Below are positions 1-10,947 of a stretch of 64,000 nucleotides of DNA, one piece after another. Numbering within the stretch: the first letter of the stretch is position 1; every line of letters starts with the position of its first letter. Made by a program: the position numbers and the translations under genes. The notes under the pieces were generated by a model that was not told where the DNA came from, did no database searches, and was given only the letters and a program-made list of their open reading frames with translations. Source of the DNA: Argopecten irradians. Taxonomy: Eukaryota; Mollusca; Bivalvia; Pectinida; Pectinidae. The stretch lies in contig NC_091134.1 of assembly GCF_041381155.1 (NCBI RefSeq), positions 7,058,255 through 7,122,254 of the forward strand. The letters run 5' to 3'.

Positions 1-982
1 ATTAAAAAAATAAACAACATATATATATTAGTACTGATTGTATAGTTATCAATAACATATAAAGTGTTCAATGTTGTATTATATATATATTTCCATTGGA
101 ATGGATTCTATTCGTGTTCTAGTTAGTAGTATTAAAACATACATGATCTATTATATACGGGTATCCCTCATATTTTCACTTCAAGTTTTCGTCAGTATTA
201 GATTAGTAACATATAGACATATAAGTAAGATCTGACTTTGCTATTGTCAAATATTAATTTTTATCAACATACCAACAATATCTGTCACAATGTACCAAAA
301 AAAAGATATGTATTTTGGAATATTTTCTTTACAAGCTATTTGATATTTTTTGATCATTTTAATGCCAATTATCCATTTTTACATATTTGTTAGCAGATTG
401 AACCAGTTCAATGTGAAATAATGATGGATCTACTAATATCTTGCTTCTTTTAGACGAACAACATTTAGTTTAAGCCTTTACAATAGATGAGGTGGTAGTT
501 AATGCCTGAAATGTTTCAATGAAAAATTTGTTTAACATTTGTCTTAAAAGAGATGTGCGTAAGACTGAGCATACAAATTGTAATGCTAAACATAATTATA
601 TAATTTTCGGATATTTTTTGTCATGCTACAGTCAAGACTTGGTTGGATATATTCAATACTGAGTGCCACATATATAAAGACTGTGTTCACTTCTTGTTTA
701 AATCATTCTCAAAAGATATTTTTATTTTACAAATATTTTCTTTACTGTCAAATATATTTTGTATTCTATTTTCTTGTCGCTTTTGGTTTACAATGTATTT
801 CTGTTCATTTGTTGTTTGCATTTTTATTATCAATGAACAAGATCATTTAGAATAATTTTTTTTTTTTCATCTGTGAATATGAAAATTACAACAGCAACAA
901 CAGTATAAAGCTTTATTGCTCAATAAATATTTCCTTTTGTAAGCCCTGGTGGGGGTAATGAATATATATATATATATATATA
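1..982. other. AT-rich intergenic sequence ending in a TA microsatellite
   Basis: No gene, exon with splice signals or recognised repeat was seen. The short open frames near 620-860 are low-complexity and T-rich. A (TA)n run occupies roughly 962-982 and directly abuts the inverted repeat that follows. Confidence 0.6.
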
Positions 983-1065
983 AGAAATAAAAACAATAAC
1001 GACTGAAGAGCTCCCTTGAATGGGGCGAAAGCGCTCACTAGTCAGTCGTTATTGTTTTTATTTCT
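983..1065 (+). ncRNA. Hairpin with hammerhead-ribozyme-like core
   Basis: Two perfect 24-nt inverted arms (983-1006 and 1042-1065) enclose a 35-nt loop. The segment also contains the hammerhead core CTGAAGA (1003-1009), a 5-bp stem II (1010-1014 with 1022-1026, loop of 7), GAAA (1027-1030) and AGCGCT followed by C (1030-1036). This is the short self-complementary stem III plus NUH cleavage triplet known from minimal type I hammerheads of Penelope-like elements and retrozymes. Stem I does not pair cleanly next to the core; instead the core's CTGA lies within the long inverted arm, so activity is doubtful. It may be a decayed ribozyme or a chance resemblance inside a foldback repeat. Confidence 0.4.
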
Positions 1066-1856
1066 AATAGATTTCGTCTGTAACGATTTTTCTTTAAATA
1101 TATCATATATACAGTGATCAATCTACATGCGCATCCCGAGTCCTGGACTCACAGAATTTTAAAAGGACCCATGAAATTTCTGGGAATGGGTATCTATAAC
1201 AATGTGGGACCAATTGTTTTCACAAAAACCATTGAAAAGGACCCACGAAAAATTATCGTAGATTGAACACTGTATATATATCAGAAAATCAGGAATATGT
1301 AATAATGCAATATAAAAAAGTATATTTTCAATCGTTATATATATATATTTCCCAGTAGGGAATAGCTCAAAACTAATTGCTGTGGAATAATTGAAGTCAT
1401 AAACTGTAGCCATTTACCATGGACATACTCCAAAAAGTCCTGTAGCCTCAAAATAATATAATGTCCCTGATAGTCGTTAGGCAACCGGAATTAAATGAAC
1501 ACGGAAATCAGGTGTAAAAATGCATAATGTAATATGTAATTAACACCATTATATTTCTTGTCAACAAAGAAAAAAATGTTTGTAAAATTTTAATGGTTGT
1601 AAAGAAAATGGATTTTGATAGATTCAAAATTGTTTATTTACAGGTTAATTTCTTTTTGTTACTCGTTTTTATATTGCTGTAAATGGATTTGGAGTGTATA
1701 ATTGTTAAATGATATTTTGACTATTCTGTCAGTATCGAAATGTGAAAGAATTAAATAGCATTCAAGCAAAATAACCCATGAAAAAGATAATGACATTAAT
1801 TAGAATTAGTTTAATCTTAAGTGTAAAGATAAATAAATCGAAAAACAAAACATATA
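1066..1856. other. Unannotated AT-rich sequence
   Basis: Nothing gene-like was seen. Short TA-rich stretches occur near 1110 and 1335. No long open frame or splice-bounded exon was recognised. Confidence 0.5.
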
Positions 1857-1858
1857 TA

Positions 1859-3400
1859 CTACTCAAAATTTGCTAAGGATCACTTTTATATTTCAGTATA
1901 TCAAATTCATGTAATTGTACAATATTCATAAAAATGATTTAATGATGTCTTTAAGATGTCTAAACACAGGCTCCAACAGAAAAACTATGGATTTTTCACG
2001 AGTGCTCGATACATTACTTGTGAAACAGAGCTACCCCCCAAAATCACAAAAACACGGCAATGGGAGCGAAAATGAAATTCGCGTTAAAACAGTTTTCTCG
2101 TGTAATTTTCATTTCAGCATATTGTGTGACGTCCCCTAGCTTCAACAACACTGCGACATCGCCGACGCATGCTCGCAATTAAGTCCCATTTCCAGTTTTG
2201 CTGGATGGATGCCCATTCCTCTTGCAGAGCCGTTCCAAGTTCTTGCGGTGACCTTGGCTGGTAAACGCGGGAAGAAATGGATTTCGGTAGCATGACCCAC
2301 ACGTGCTCTAACGGATTTGGATCCGGAGAATGAGCAAGCCAGTCCAAACATTCGATAGTTTTCCTCTGAAGATAGGCGACAGTGACCCGAGCTCTATGTG
2401 GATGAGCGTTATCATCCATTAGAATGAATTCCGGACCGATAGCACCAGCATATGGTCTAATGTAGACATCGAGGACTTTATCGCAGTGCCTGGGCTATCA
2501 AATTGTCGTTCGAGAAGACATGGAGATCTGTTTTTCTTTGGATACTTATACCGCCCCAGACCATTACAGACCTGACGCCATGTCGGTCGTGTTCGGAGAC
2601 GTTGGCTGTAGGAAATCGTTCATTTGGTAGTCTCCACATTCTAGCACGCCTGTCTGTGAAGTCGAGACAGAATCTGGACTTGTCTGTGAACAGAACACGG
2701 CTCCAGTCTCTGATAGTCCATCTTGCATGATCGTGGGCCAATGTAAGTGTAGCCTGAGCATGCCTCCCAGTCAAGGGAATCCTCTCTGCAGGTCTACGGA
2801 ACCTCAGTCTGTATGATTATGTACATATTGCGTAGATATTCGAGTTCCAGTGGCGTTTATGAAGTCATTTTGTAGTGACGTAGCGTTACTAAACCTCTGA
2901 CGACGAACGCATGGACTGGCCTGCTCGTTCCCCGGATCTAAATCCGATAGAGCACGTGTAGGACATGCTACAGTAATCCATTTCTTCCCGCGTTTACCAT
3001 CAAAGGTCACTGCAAAAACATGGAACAGGCCCTGCAAGAGGAATGAGCATCAACCCAGCAAAACCGGAAACGGGACTTAATTGCGAGCATGCGTCGGTGA
3101 TGTCGAAGTCTTATTGAAGCTAGGGGACGTCACACAATATAATGAAATGAAAATTACACGAGAAAACTGATTTAACGCGAATTTCATTTTCGCTCCCATT
3201 GCCGTGTTTTTGTGATTTTTGAGGGTAGCTCTGTTTCGCAAGTAATGTATCGAGCACCCTGTAAAATTCCATAGTTTTTCTGTTGGAACCTGTGTTAAGA
3301 CATCTTAAAGACATCATTAAAGTATTTTTATGAATATTGTACAATTAAATGAATTTGATATACTACAAAATAAAAGTGATCCTTAGCAAATTTTGAGTAG
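1859..3400 (-). mobile_element. Tc1-like DNA transposon with near-palindromic structure
   Basis: The element begins CTACTCAAAATTTGC and ends with its inverse (GAGTAG), with TA on each side (1857-1858 and 3401-3402), the target duplication of Tc1/mariner elements. The inverted arms are very long: about 1859-2360 matches the reverse complement of about 2905-3400 at roughly 90 percent by eye. The arms therefore include not only terminal repeats (about 290 bp) but also the 3' coding end of the transposase, present once in each orientation. The middle carries a partial DDE transposase on the minus strand. It probably formed by inverted duplication of one end that replaced the transposase N-terminus. 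Non-autonomous. Confidence 0.8.
2114..2915 (-). pseudogene. Tc1-like DDE transposase, decayed and N-terminally lost
   Basis: Minus-strand translation shows Tc1 transposase features in order: a fragment of the N-terminal helix-turn-helix region (VRRQRFSNATSLQND near 2905-2865); the first catalytic aspartate in VLFTDKSRF (usually FTDES); VMVWGGIS; the second aspartate in MDDNAHPHRA; and the third acidic residue in SPDPNPLEHVW, spaced as in DD34E enzymes. The C-terminus runs RRCRSVVEARGRHTIC. The reading frame changes and carries stops between the HTH remnant and the catalytic part (around 2750-2810) and again between the first and second acidic motifs (around 2420-2480). Most of the N-terminal DNA-binding region is absent, replaced by an inverted copy of the 3' arm. 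It would not make a working enzyme. Confidence 0.75.
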
Positions 3401-3402
3401 TA

Positions 3403-4250
3403 TATATGAAATATATACAATAATTACACACGTGATCTCTCCCGGCGAATCAGGAGTCAAAAACCAGATAACAGTTAAATAATTTGGTAATTTATACTTT
3501 TGTACTTTTCTTTGTGCATGGTTTTTATCGAAGACCGTCACAGACGTTATAATGGGGCTTATTCATCTAAACAAATTGCCAAAGTTAACTACATTTAAGA
3601 GGTATTTTACACAAATTGTTTAACGGGCTTGGTGCATTTATACTGAATATTGTAGCAGTATTCATCATCCTTCTTGTCATTGAATCTCTGCCATATATAA
3701 TAAATTTAAAGCATATTATACAACGTTTTCGTGTGTTTGTCGTACAACCTCACTTGCTGTAAGGGTGAAAATGATTATCAGGACTTGATGGTAATAAAGA
3801 AAATATGGATAACGCCTCGAAAAAAAACGATGGTAGATTGGAGTTTGTTAAGAATCTTCCACATGTGTATTATATAAACGCTACCCCATGGCCAATGTGG
3901 ACTGCCATTATGACTTTGCATCTAGGATGTAGTAATTAAGGGTTTAATATAGGAACAAACAAGTAAATACCAAGAAATGCAACAGTGCGCAATATGAGGA
4001 TGTCATTAGTTTATTCATCACGATTACTAAAATATTAAACTATCACGAGTAATTCTATTTCTGTGTCAGATTATTTTTTTTGTGATACTAACCAGTTGTG
4101 TTACGCTATTTTTTTTCTCGCAGAATATTTTTTTTTAGAAATAAGCTTTGGTATAGTTTACTGCACATGCTATCATTTCGATAAAAAATAAAGAAAATTT
4201 AGAAGAAACGTAAACGTACTGTATCTCGCAATACGTTTCATTTGAAGTTT
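3403..4250. other. Unannotated AT-rich sequence
   Basis: No gene, RNA or clear repeat seen. The sequence lies between the Tc1-like element and the hairpin that starts family A copy 1. Confidence 0.5.
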
Positions 4251-4251
4251 T

Positions 4252-5718
4252 TAGCCCACCATCAACAGATGGTGGGCTATTCAAATCGCTTTTTGTCCAT
4301 GGTCCGTCGTCCGTCCTTCCGTCCGTTAACAATTCTTGTTAAAGCTATTTTTCAGAAAGTACTGAAGGGATGTTTCTCAAATTTCATATGTAGGTTCCCC
4401 TAGGGCCCTAACTGTGCATATTGTATTTTGGGGTCAATCGGTCAACAAAATGGCTGCCAGGCAGCCATCTTGGATTTTGATAGTTAAAAGTTTGTTACCA
4501 CTATTTCTCAGAATGTACTGAAGGGATCTTTCTCAAATTTCACATTTAAGTTCCCCTAGGGGCCTAGTTGTGCATATTACATTTTGGGACCAATCGGTTA
4601 ACAAGATGGCCGACAGGCCGCCATCTTGGATTTGATAGTTTAAAGTTTGTTACCGCTATTTCTCAGAAAGTACTGAAAGAATTGTTCTCAAATTTTATGT
4701 ACAGGTTCCCCTAGGGCCCTAGTTGTGCATATTTCATTTTGGACCGATCGGTGAACAAGATGGCCGACAAGCCGCCATCTTGGATTTTGACAATTGAAGT
4801 TTGTTACAGCATTTCTCAGAAAGCACTGAAGGGATCTGTTTCAAATTGCATGTGCAGGTTTCTCTAGGGGCTTAGTTGTGCATTTTGCATTTTGGGACCA
4901 ATTGATGAACAAGATGGCCGACAGGCCGCAATCTTGGATTTTGATAGTTAAAATTTGTTACCGCTATTTCTCAGAGAGTACCAAAATAATTCTTCTCAAA
5001 TTTCATGTACAGGTTCGCCTAGGGCCCTTGTTGTGCATAATGCATTTTGGGACCGATCAATGAACAAGATGGCCGACAGGCCGCCATCTTGGATTTTGAC
5101 AATTGAAGTTTGTTATAGCTATTTCTCAGAAAGAACTCAAGAGATCTGTATCAAATTGCATTTGCAGGTGCCCATAGGGGTGTAGTTGTGCATATTGCAT
5201 TTTCGGACCGATCGGTGAACAAGATGGCTGACAGGACGCCATCTTGGATTTTGATAGTTGAAGCTTGTTACCACTATTTCTTAGAAAGTACGGAAGGGAT
5301 CTGTCTCAAATTTCATGTGCAGGTTCCCCTAGGTCCCTGGTTATGCATATTGCATTTTGGTACCGATCAATGAACAAGATGGCCGACAGGACGCCATCTT
5401 GGATTTTGACAATTGAAGTTTTTTTTTTCGCTATTTCTAAGAATGTACTGAAGGGATCTCTCTCAAATTGTATGTGCAGGTTTTTCTAGGGGTCTAGTTG
5501 TGCATATTGTATTTTAGGACCGAACGATGAACAAGATGGCCGACAGGTAGCCATCTTTGATTTTGATAATTGAAGTTTGTGCTGTTATATATATCTCAGA
5601 AAGTAGTCAAAGGGTCTTTCTCAAATTTCATGAAAAGCAGAGAAAAGATCCCTCTTTCCTTTGTCAGACAATGATCGTTCTTAGGTGGGCGCCAAGACCC
5701 CTCTGGGATCTCTTGTTA
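4252..5718 (+). mobile_element. Hairpin-ended tandem-repeat element, family A, copy 1
   Basis: The left end is a perfect 12-bp hairpin (TAGCCCACCATC, 4252-4263, with 4268-4279, loop AACA). A GTCCGTCC-type tract follows (about 4300-4326), then the motif GTTAACAATTCTTGTTA. The body holds about eight tandem units of about 155 bp, each with 'AAGATGGCCGACAGG' and an inverted 'GCCATCTTGGATTTTGA' (for example near 4602, 4758, 4911, 5066, 5222, 5377 and 5528). The right end carries one GGTGGGC (5684-5690), the inverse of a hairpin arm, and finishes with CTTGTTA (5712-5718). No coding capacity. The layout resembles Helentron-associated non-autonomous elements (HINE, DINE-1, pearl); the family assignment is an inference. 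Confidence 0.7.
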
Positions 5719-6785
5719 TAGTTTTCAAGCTGTCAAAAGGAAAACGCGTGACATCTTTTTCCAATCGGTAGTACTTAGTCGTATCTGGACACTCTTGAAC
5801 CTATATTTTTTTATTGTTAGACTAGATATCATAGTTAAGTATTTACATGGCTGACTATTCATTACACGATCCTCTGAGGAATCAGCTATTTATATTTTCC
5901 TAAACGAGAAAAACGTTCAAATGAATCAACCAATAAAAACACTTGGGCGTAAACCAACTTGTGTGTAGGTGTAAACGATTGCAACCAATCGAAAGGTTGT
6001 GTACAATAATCAACCAATCAAAATAGATATGCATCAATCAATCATATTACAATACAGATGTGCATACATTAGCCAAATAAAGTAAAGATATTTACGGATC
6101 AGACAGATATGCACAAGTAAATAAGCAATCAAAATACAATTTCAACCACAAAATGCGTCAACTTACAAAACTCCGTGACCATTCACTCGCTTTGACAACA
6201 TTTCCCAATGTATCCATTAACTTTTGTCACGGCTGTCTGTATCTACTCATAATACGGTCTCTTGTAAAATCACTTATAAAATAACAAGTTCTGAGTCTGT
6301 AATTTATGACAGACCCTCCGGGACATTCTTCCACACAAAACTCCTCTAACCGGAAGTGACGACAGAGAATACATTGGTTTTGTCGTGGTCCTACACATGA
6401 TCGGCATTCCAGATGACATGGTCTGCAAATCTATAATAAAAAGGAAAAATAAAAAGAAACTAGCCAGGAAAAATTCCAAAGGTCAAATTCAATATGAATG
6501 TGAACAATCTAAAATGATTCACTATACACAAAATTATTGTTTATTTAAAGGAACAAAACAGAATTAACATTAAAATTTGTACATATATCGAAAAAACCCA
6601 GTTCTAATGGAAACAAGTACTGATTGTAATGGACACCATTACATAGTCCCACAAACACATCCCCAATTGCAACAAATCAAGAATGCAGTTGCACAGTGTA
6701 TATGAACATCTTGTGAGAATTTTGATGTACTTTGATATAGGAATTCAGGTTCTCCTAAAATGTACATAACTTACATAACTCGGTG
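5719..6785. other. Unannotated sequence
   Basis: No gene recognised. Around 5900-6120 there are several short related stretches with 'accaatcaaa' and 'gcaatcaaa' wording, which look like low-grade AT-rich duplication. Nothing else can be supported. Confidence 0.45.
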
Positions 6786-8270
6786 ATCATGACCCAGGAC
6801 CTGGTCATGCCTTGTACCTGCGTAAATTTTAAGTTAAAACCCCCATTTACCAATTTTCAATGAATTGCTGACGAAAAATTGAAAACAGGAAGTTTGCCCA
6901 GCAACAATCTTATAAATTGTTTATCATATTGATCAGTATCCCTTAATACCCCTATATTCTAATTTTTATTGAAATCAGAGACCAAAATATAAAAACAGGA
7001 AGTTAGTCCAGCGGCCATCTTGGAATACCAAAAATCTTTATGAAAATCTCTTTATGTTGTTCGCCATCCCTTAAAACCTCTGTAGACCAATTTTCGTTGA
7101 GATCGGAGATCGAAACCTGATTAACAGGAAATGAGCCAGCGGCCATCTTGGAATACCAAAATCTTTACGAAAACGTTTGCATGTTCTTCGCCATCCCTAA
7201 ATAATCCAATAGACCAATTTTCATTGAGATCGGGGACCGAAACCTGAAAACAGGAAGTGGGCCAGCGGCCATCTTGGAATACCAGAATCTTTAAAAAAAA
7301 TATTTGCATGTTGTTCGCCATCCCTTTAAACCCCTATTGACCAATTTTCATTGAGATAAAAGACCGAAACCTGAAAACAGGAAGTGGGCCAGCGGCAATC
7401 TTGGAATACTAAAATCTTTACCAAAATGTTTGCATGTTGTTCGCCATCCCTTAAAACCCCTATTGACCAATTTTCATTGAGATAAAAGACCGAAACCTGA
7501 AAACAGGAAGTGGGCCAGCGGCAATCTTGGAATACTAAAATCTTTACCAAAATGTTTGCATGTTGTTCGCCATCCCTTAAAACCCCTACAGACCAATTTT
7601 CTTTGAGATTGGAGACCGAAACCTGAAAATAGGAAGTGGGCCAGCAGCCATCTTGAATACCAAAAAATCTTCACGAAAATGTTTTCATGATGTTCGCCAT
7701 CCCTTAAAACCCCTATAGACCAATTTTCATTGAGATCGAAGACCAAAACCTGAAAACAGGAAGTGGGCCAGCGGCCATCTTGAAATACCAAAATCTTTTC
7801 AAAATTGTTTGCATGTTGTTCGCCATGCCTTAAAACCCCTATAGACCAATTTTCTTTGAGATCGGAGACTGAAAACCTGAAAACAGGAAGTGGGCCAGCA
7901 GCCATCTTGGAATACCAATAATCTTCACGAAAATGTTTTAATGATGTTCGCCATCCCTTAAAACCCCTATAGACCAATTTTCATTGAGATCGGAGACTGA
8001 AACCTGAAAACAGGAAATGGGCCCTGGCGGCCATCTTGGACTTCCGGTCCCGAAAAAAAAACCTTTATGCACCACCCCACACCCTATAGAGTCTGTCTAC
8101 CAAGTTTCATTATCATCGGCCCTGTAGTTTCTGAGAAAAGCTGCGGAAACCCGCGCGGCGGAAGAAGGTGGAAGAAATAAGACTAAAAATAATAATAAAA
8201 AGAATAATAATGATAATAATAAGAAACGGAGCAAAAACAATATGTCCCCCCACTTCGTTTGGGGGACATA
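6786..8270 (+). mobile_element. Hairpin-ended tandem-repeat element, family B
   Basis: About nine tandem units of about 126 bp run from roughly 6840 to 8030, each with 'CAGGAAGTGGGCCAGCGG', 'CCATCTTGGAATACC' and 'GACCAATTTTCATTGAGAT'. The 126-bp period is a multiple of three, so long but meaningless open frames appear on both strands. A unique 3' segment (8030-8240, with 'AGTTTCTGAGAAAAGCTGCG') leads to a perfect 10-bp hairpin TATGTCCCCC / GGGGGACATA (8241-8250 and 8261-8270). The left end is uncertain; a small hairpin around ATGACCCAGGACCTGGTCAT (6788-6807) may mark it. Related to families A, C and D in layout. Confidence 0.65.
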
Positions 8271-10404
8271 AATAGATCAGTCGGTTTTACTGTGATATGC
8301 AAGAAAAGCCCACGGTGATGAAATACGTGTGAAATGTTCAAACTCTCTCGCTGTCCGCCATTACACATTGTGGTCGAACTTCTTGTATGCCCAACCCTGT
8401 CCCTTGCTCGTAGAGTAATGCAACTTTAGTCTAGAACTGCTCAAATTACTCTGACAGTAGTGTGTTTAACGTATTAGTTGAATTATCTTGCCTAAAAATC
8501 ATTTTATCACCTCCTCAATGGTTATGTAGTTAATTTGTTTTACGTAAGTGACTTTAGCTCGGATATGGGTACAGGGTACATATTGAACCTGCTTTATCGT
8601 ATTGATCAACGATTTGTAATTACAAAGGTCTCAAAATACTAAACAATGACGTGGACTTTGTATGTTATATGTTGCATAAGAAATGTAGAACAATACATTT
8701 ATGCCATATTTTGCTTCGTGGTTATGTAAAAGAATTAGCCTGAGTGAATTGTCTCTTTAATGAAATGTAATTTATTGGTGTTTTCCCTTAAAGTTTATAC
8801 ATGTATAACACACTTTATCACCTAATAAAATGTAACGTTTCATCCTGAGCAATATTGACTGATTTATTCAACTAAGGCCATTAATATTAAATTGCAAACA
8901 TTTGTTAGATGAGGTACAGCACTTACAGCTCTCGACCGTATGTCGCGTTGTGGGTCCGATTCCGCTAGGCTCATATAATGGTTTGTTTGACATCCGGAAT
9001 GTCGGGAAATGCATTCTAAACCGGGACCGAGAATAGAGAATCGGGCTAGGTAACAGGAGGAGCATCCCCCAACTCCGAGTCGATTACTGGGACCCGTACA
9101 GCTGTAATATAATCAACAGTTGACAGGAGACTTTTGTACTGTAAGTTTTAATTATATATTTTTCCCTCTGGAGGACGATCGTTTGAAAATATATCTTCTT
9201 CTTTATTGCGTTAGGATGGGTATATTGACGTCAATGCTTCTCATGAAAATTTTTTCTTCGATAAATGTCAAAATGGGACCTTTATCATTAAATAGATACA
9301 TATACCTTCAAAGCTCTCGATCTGTATAATAAAAAAATAGCGTCTATAAGATAAGAGGGGAGCCCACTATGTTCACTGCCAATTACAATACCATTAGCAG
9401 ATTGTTGTTCCCATCCCGTCATCGACACACGTTTTCCCTCCGCGTCATGGCTGATGCAGTCTAACATAGTAATCTATGTAGGATCTTTTGCATTCTCTTT
9501 GTATTTTAGTAGCCAATCGTCCTCTATCATTTAACCTTGTGAAATGTTGCATGACTGTTTTAATATGTACTCAAATTATTAGATACTACATGTGGATGTG
9601 TTACATCCCCCACATCCAATTCCCTTGATGAGAAGCAGAAGAACTTTTGATGAATTTGTATTCCGTGTGTGGTTGGTGAAGCTTAGTGCACTTTTAAGAA
9701 ATGGCTATTTCCTTGGTACTTTTGAAGGGTTTTGATTGAAATATTAATGTCACCAGTTCCCCCTTACAGATATTAATAATTGTAACAGTAATGTTGTTTC
9801 CGGATTTGGCTTTTTCACATATTTATATAGAAATACAATTTAACTATATTACTGTCAAACATGTAATTTAGACGAGCGTCGTGGAGAGTAAAACTTACCC
9901 CCGTGGACCGCAGTAAGCGTAGCACAGTAGACACCGCCCGTCTGTGTGGGTGTATCGCCCGACCGGACAGGACTGGGAAAAAGGAGTACCACCTACTACA
10001 GCTATACACCTGGAAACAGTGGCAGAAATTATAACATTAAGTGCTGCTCAATTCTTTACAATAAAATGTTTTGGAAAAATATCTATATATATAAGTTTGA
10101 GGTAGCTTTATATGATAACTTGAAAAGGAGTTTCAACCTGTTCATCAAGAGACACGTTCATAAATAGTTTCGAAGTAAAAGGTGTGAAGGTTAAATCTTG
10201 GTGTGTGTTGAATGAATCATCTCCTGGATAAGAATACTGATGTGTTTTAGTTAATTATTTATAAGCAGAACAGGTTTTAACATACATGTTCTGTAACCTA
10301 ATTTATTTTCATGTGAGATTAAATTTCGCGGCCGATCGGAAATCGTGAAAATCTATTGCCGCGAACTTTATCGAACAAAATATGCAGTAAAATCCTACTA
10401 CTTT
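8271..10404. other. Unannotated sequence, no gene recognised
   Basis: The open frames here are short and unlike known proteins. A GC-richer patch near 9850-9990 has no splice-bounded coding exon that I can support. It could be untranslated exon sequence, but nothing proves it. Confidence 0.4.
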
Positions 10405-10905
10405 AGAATGTGAAATAAAAGTCAACATGAAAAAGTCTTTAGGTACAAAATCGGAAAATAGAAGTCATCTTGGAAAAAAGGTCTTTTTTGGTACGAACGA
10501 GCGAAATAAAAGTCACTGTGAAATGGTCTTTCGGTACGAAAGTGCGAAATAAAAGTCACCGTGAAATGGTCTTTAGGTGCGAAATAAAAGTCACTGTGAA
10601 ATGGTCTTTAGGTACGAAAGAGCGAAATAAAAGTCACTGTTAAATGGTCTTTAGGTACGAAAGTGCGAAATAAAAGTCACTGTGAAATGGTCTTTAGGTA
10701 CGAAAGTGCGAAATAAAAGTCACTGTGAAATGGTCTTTAGGTACGATAACGCGAAATAAAAGTCACCGTGAAAAAAGGTCTTTAGACATGACGACGCAAA
10801 ATAAAAGTCACCGTGAAAAATTTTGTTTAGGTACGAGAACGCAAAACAAAAATCACGGCGAAAAAAAGGTCTTTAGGCATGAGGACGCAAAATAAAAGTG
10901 AAAAT
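10405..10905. repeat. Minisatellite with about 43-bp unit
   Basis: About ten to eleven head-to-tail copies of a unit reading approximately GGTACGAAAGTGCGAAATAA then AAGTCACTGTGAAATGGTCTTTA. Copies in the centre (about 10500-10760) are nearly identical and those at both edges are diverged, the usual pattern for unequal exchange. It ends about 40 bp before the family C hairpin. Confidence 0.85.
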
Positions 10906-10947
10906 AAGTTGTGCCACAGTAATGAGTATAATAATCAAGTCGTTTTT

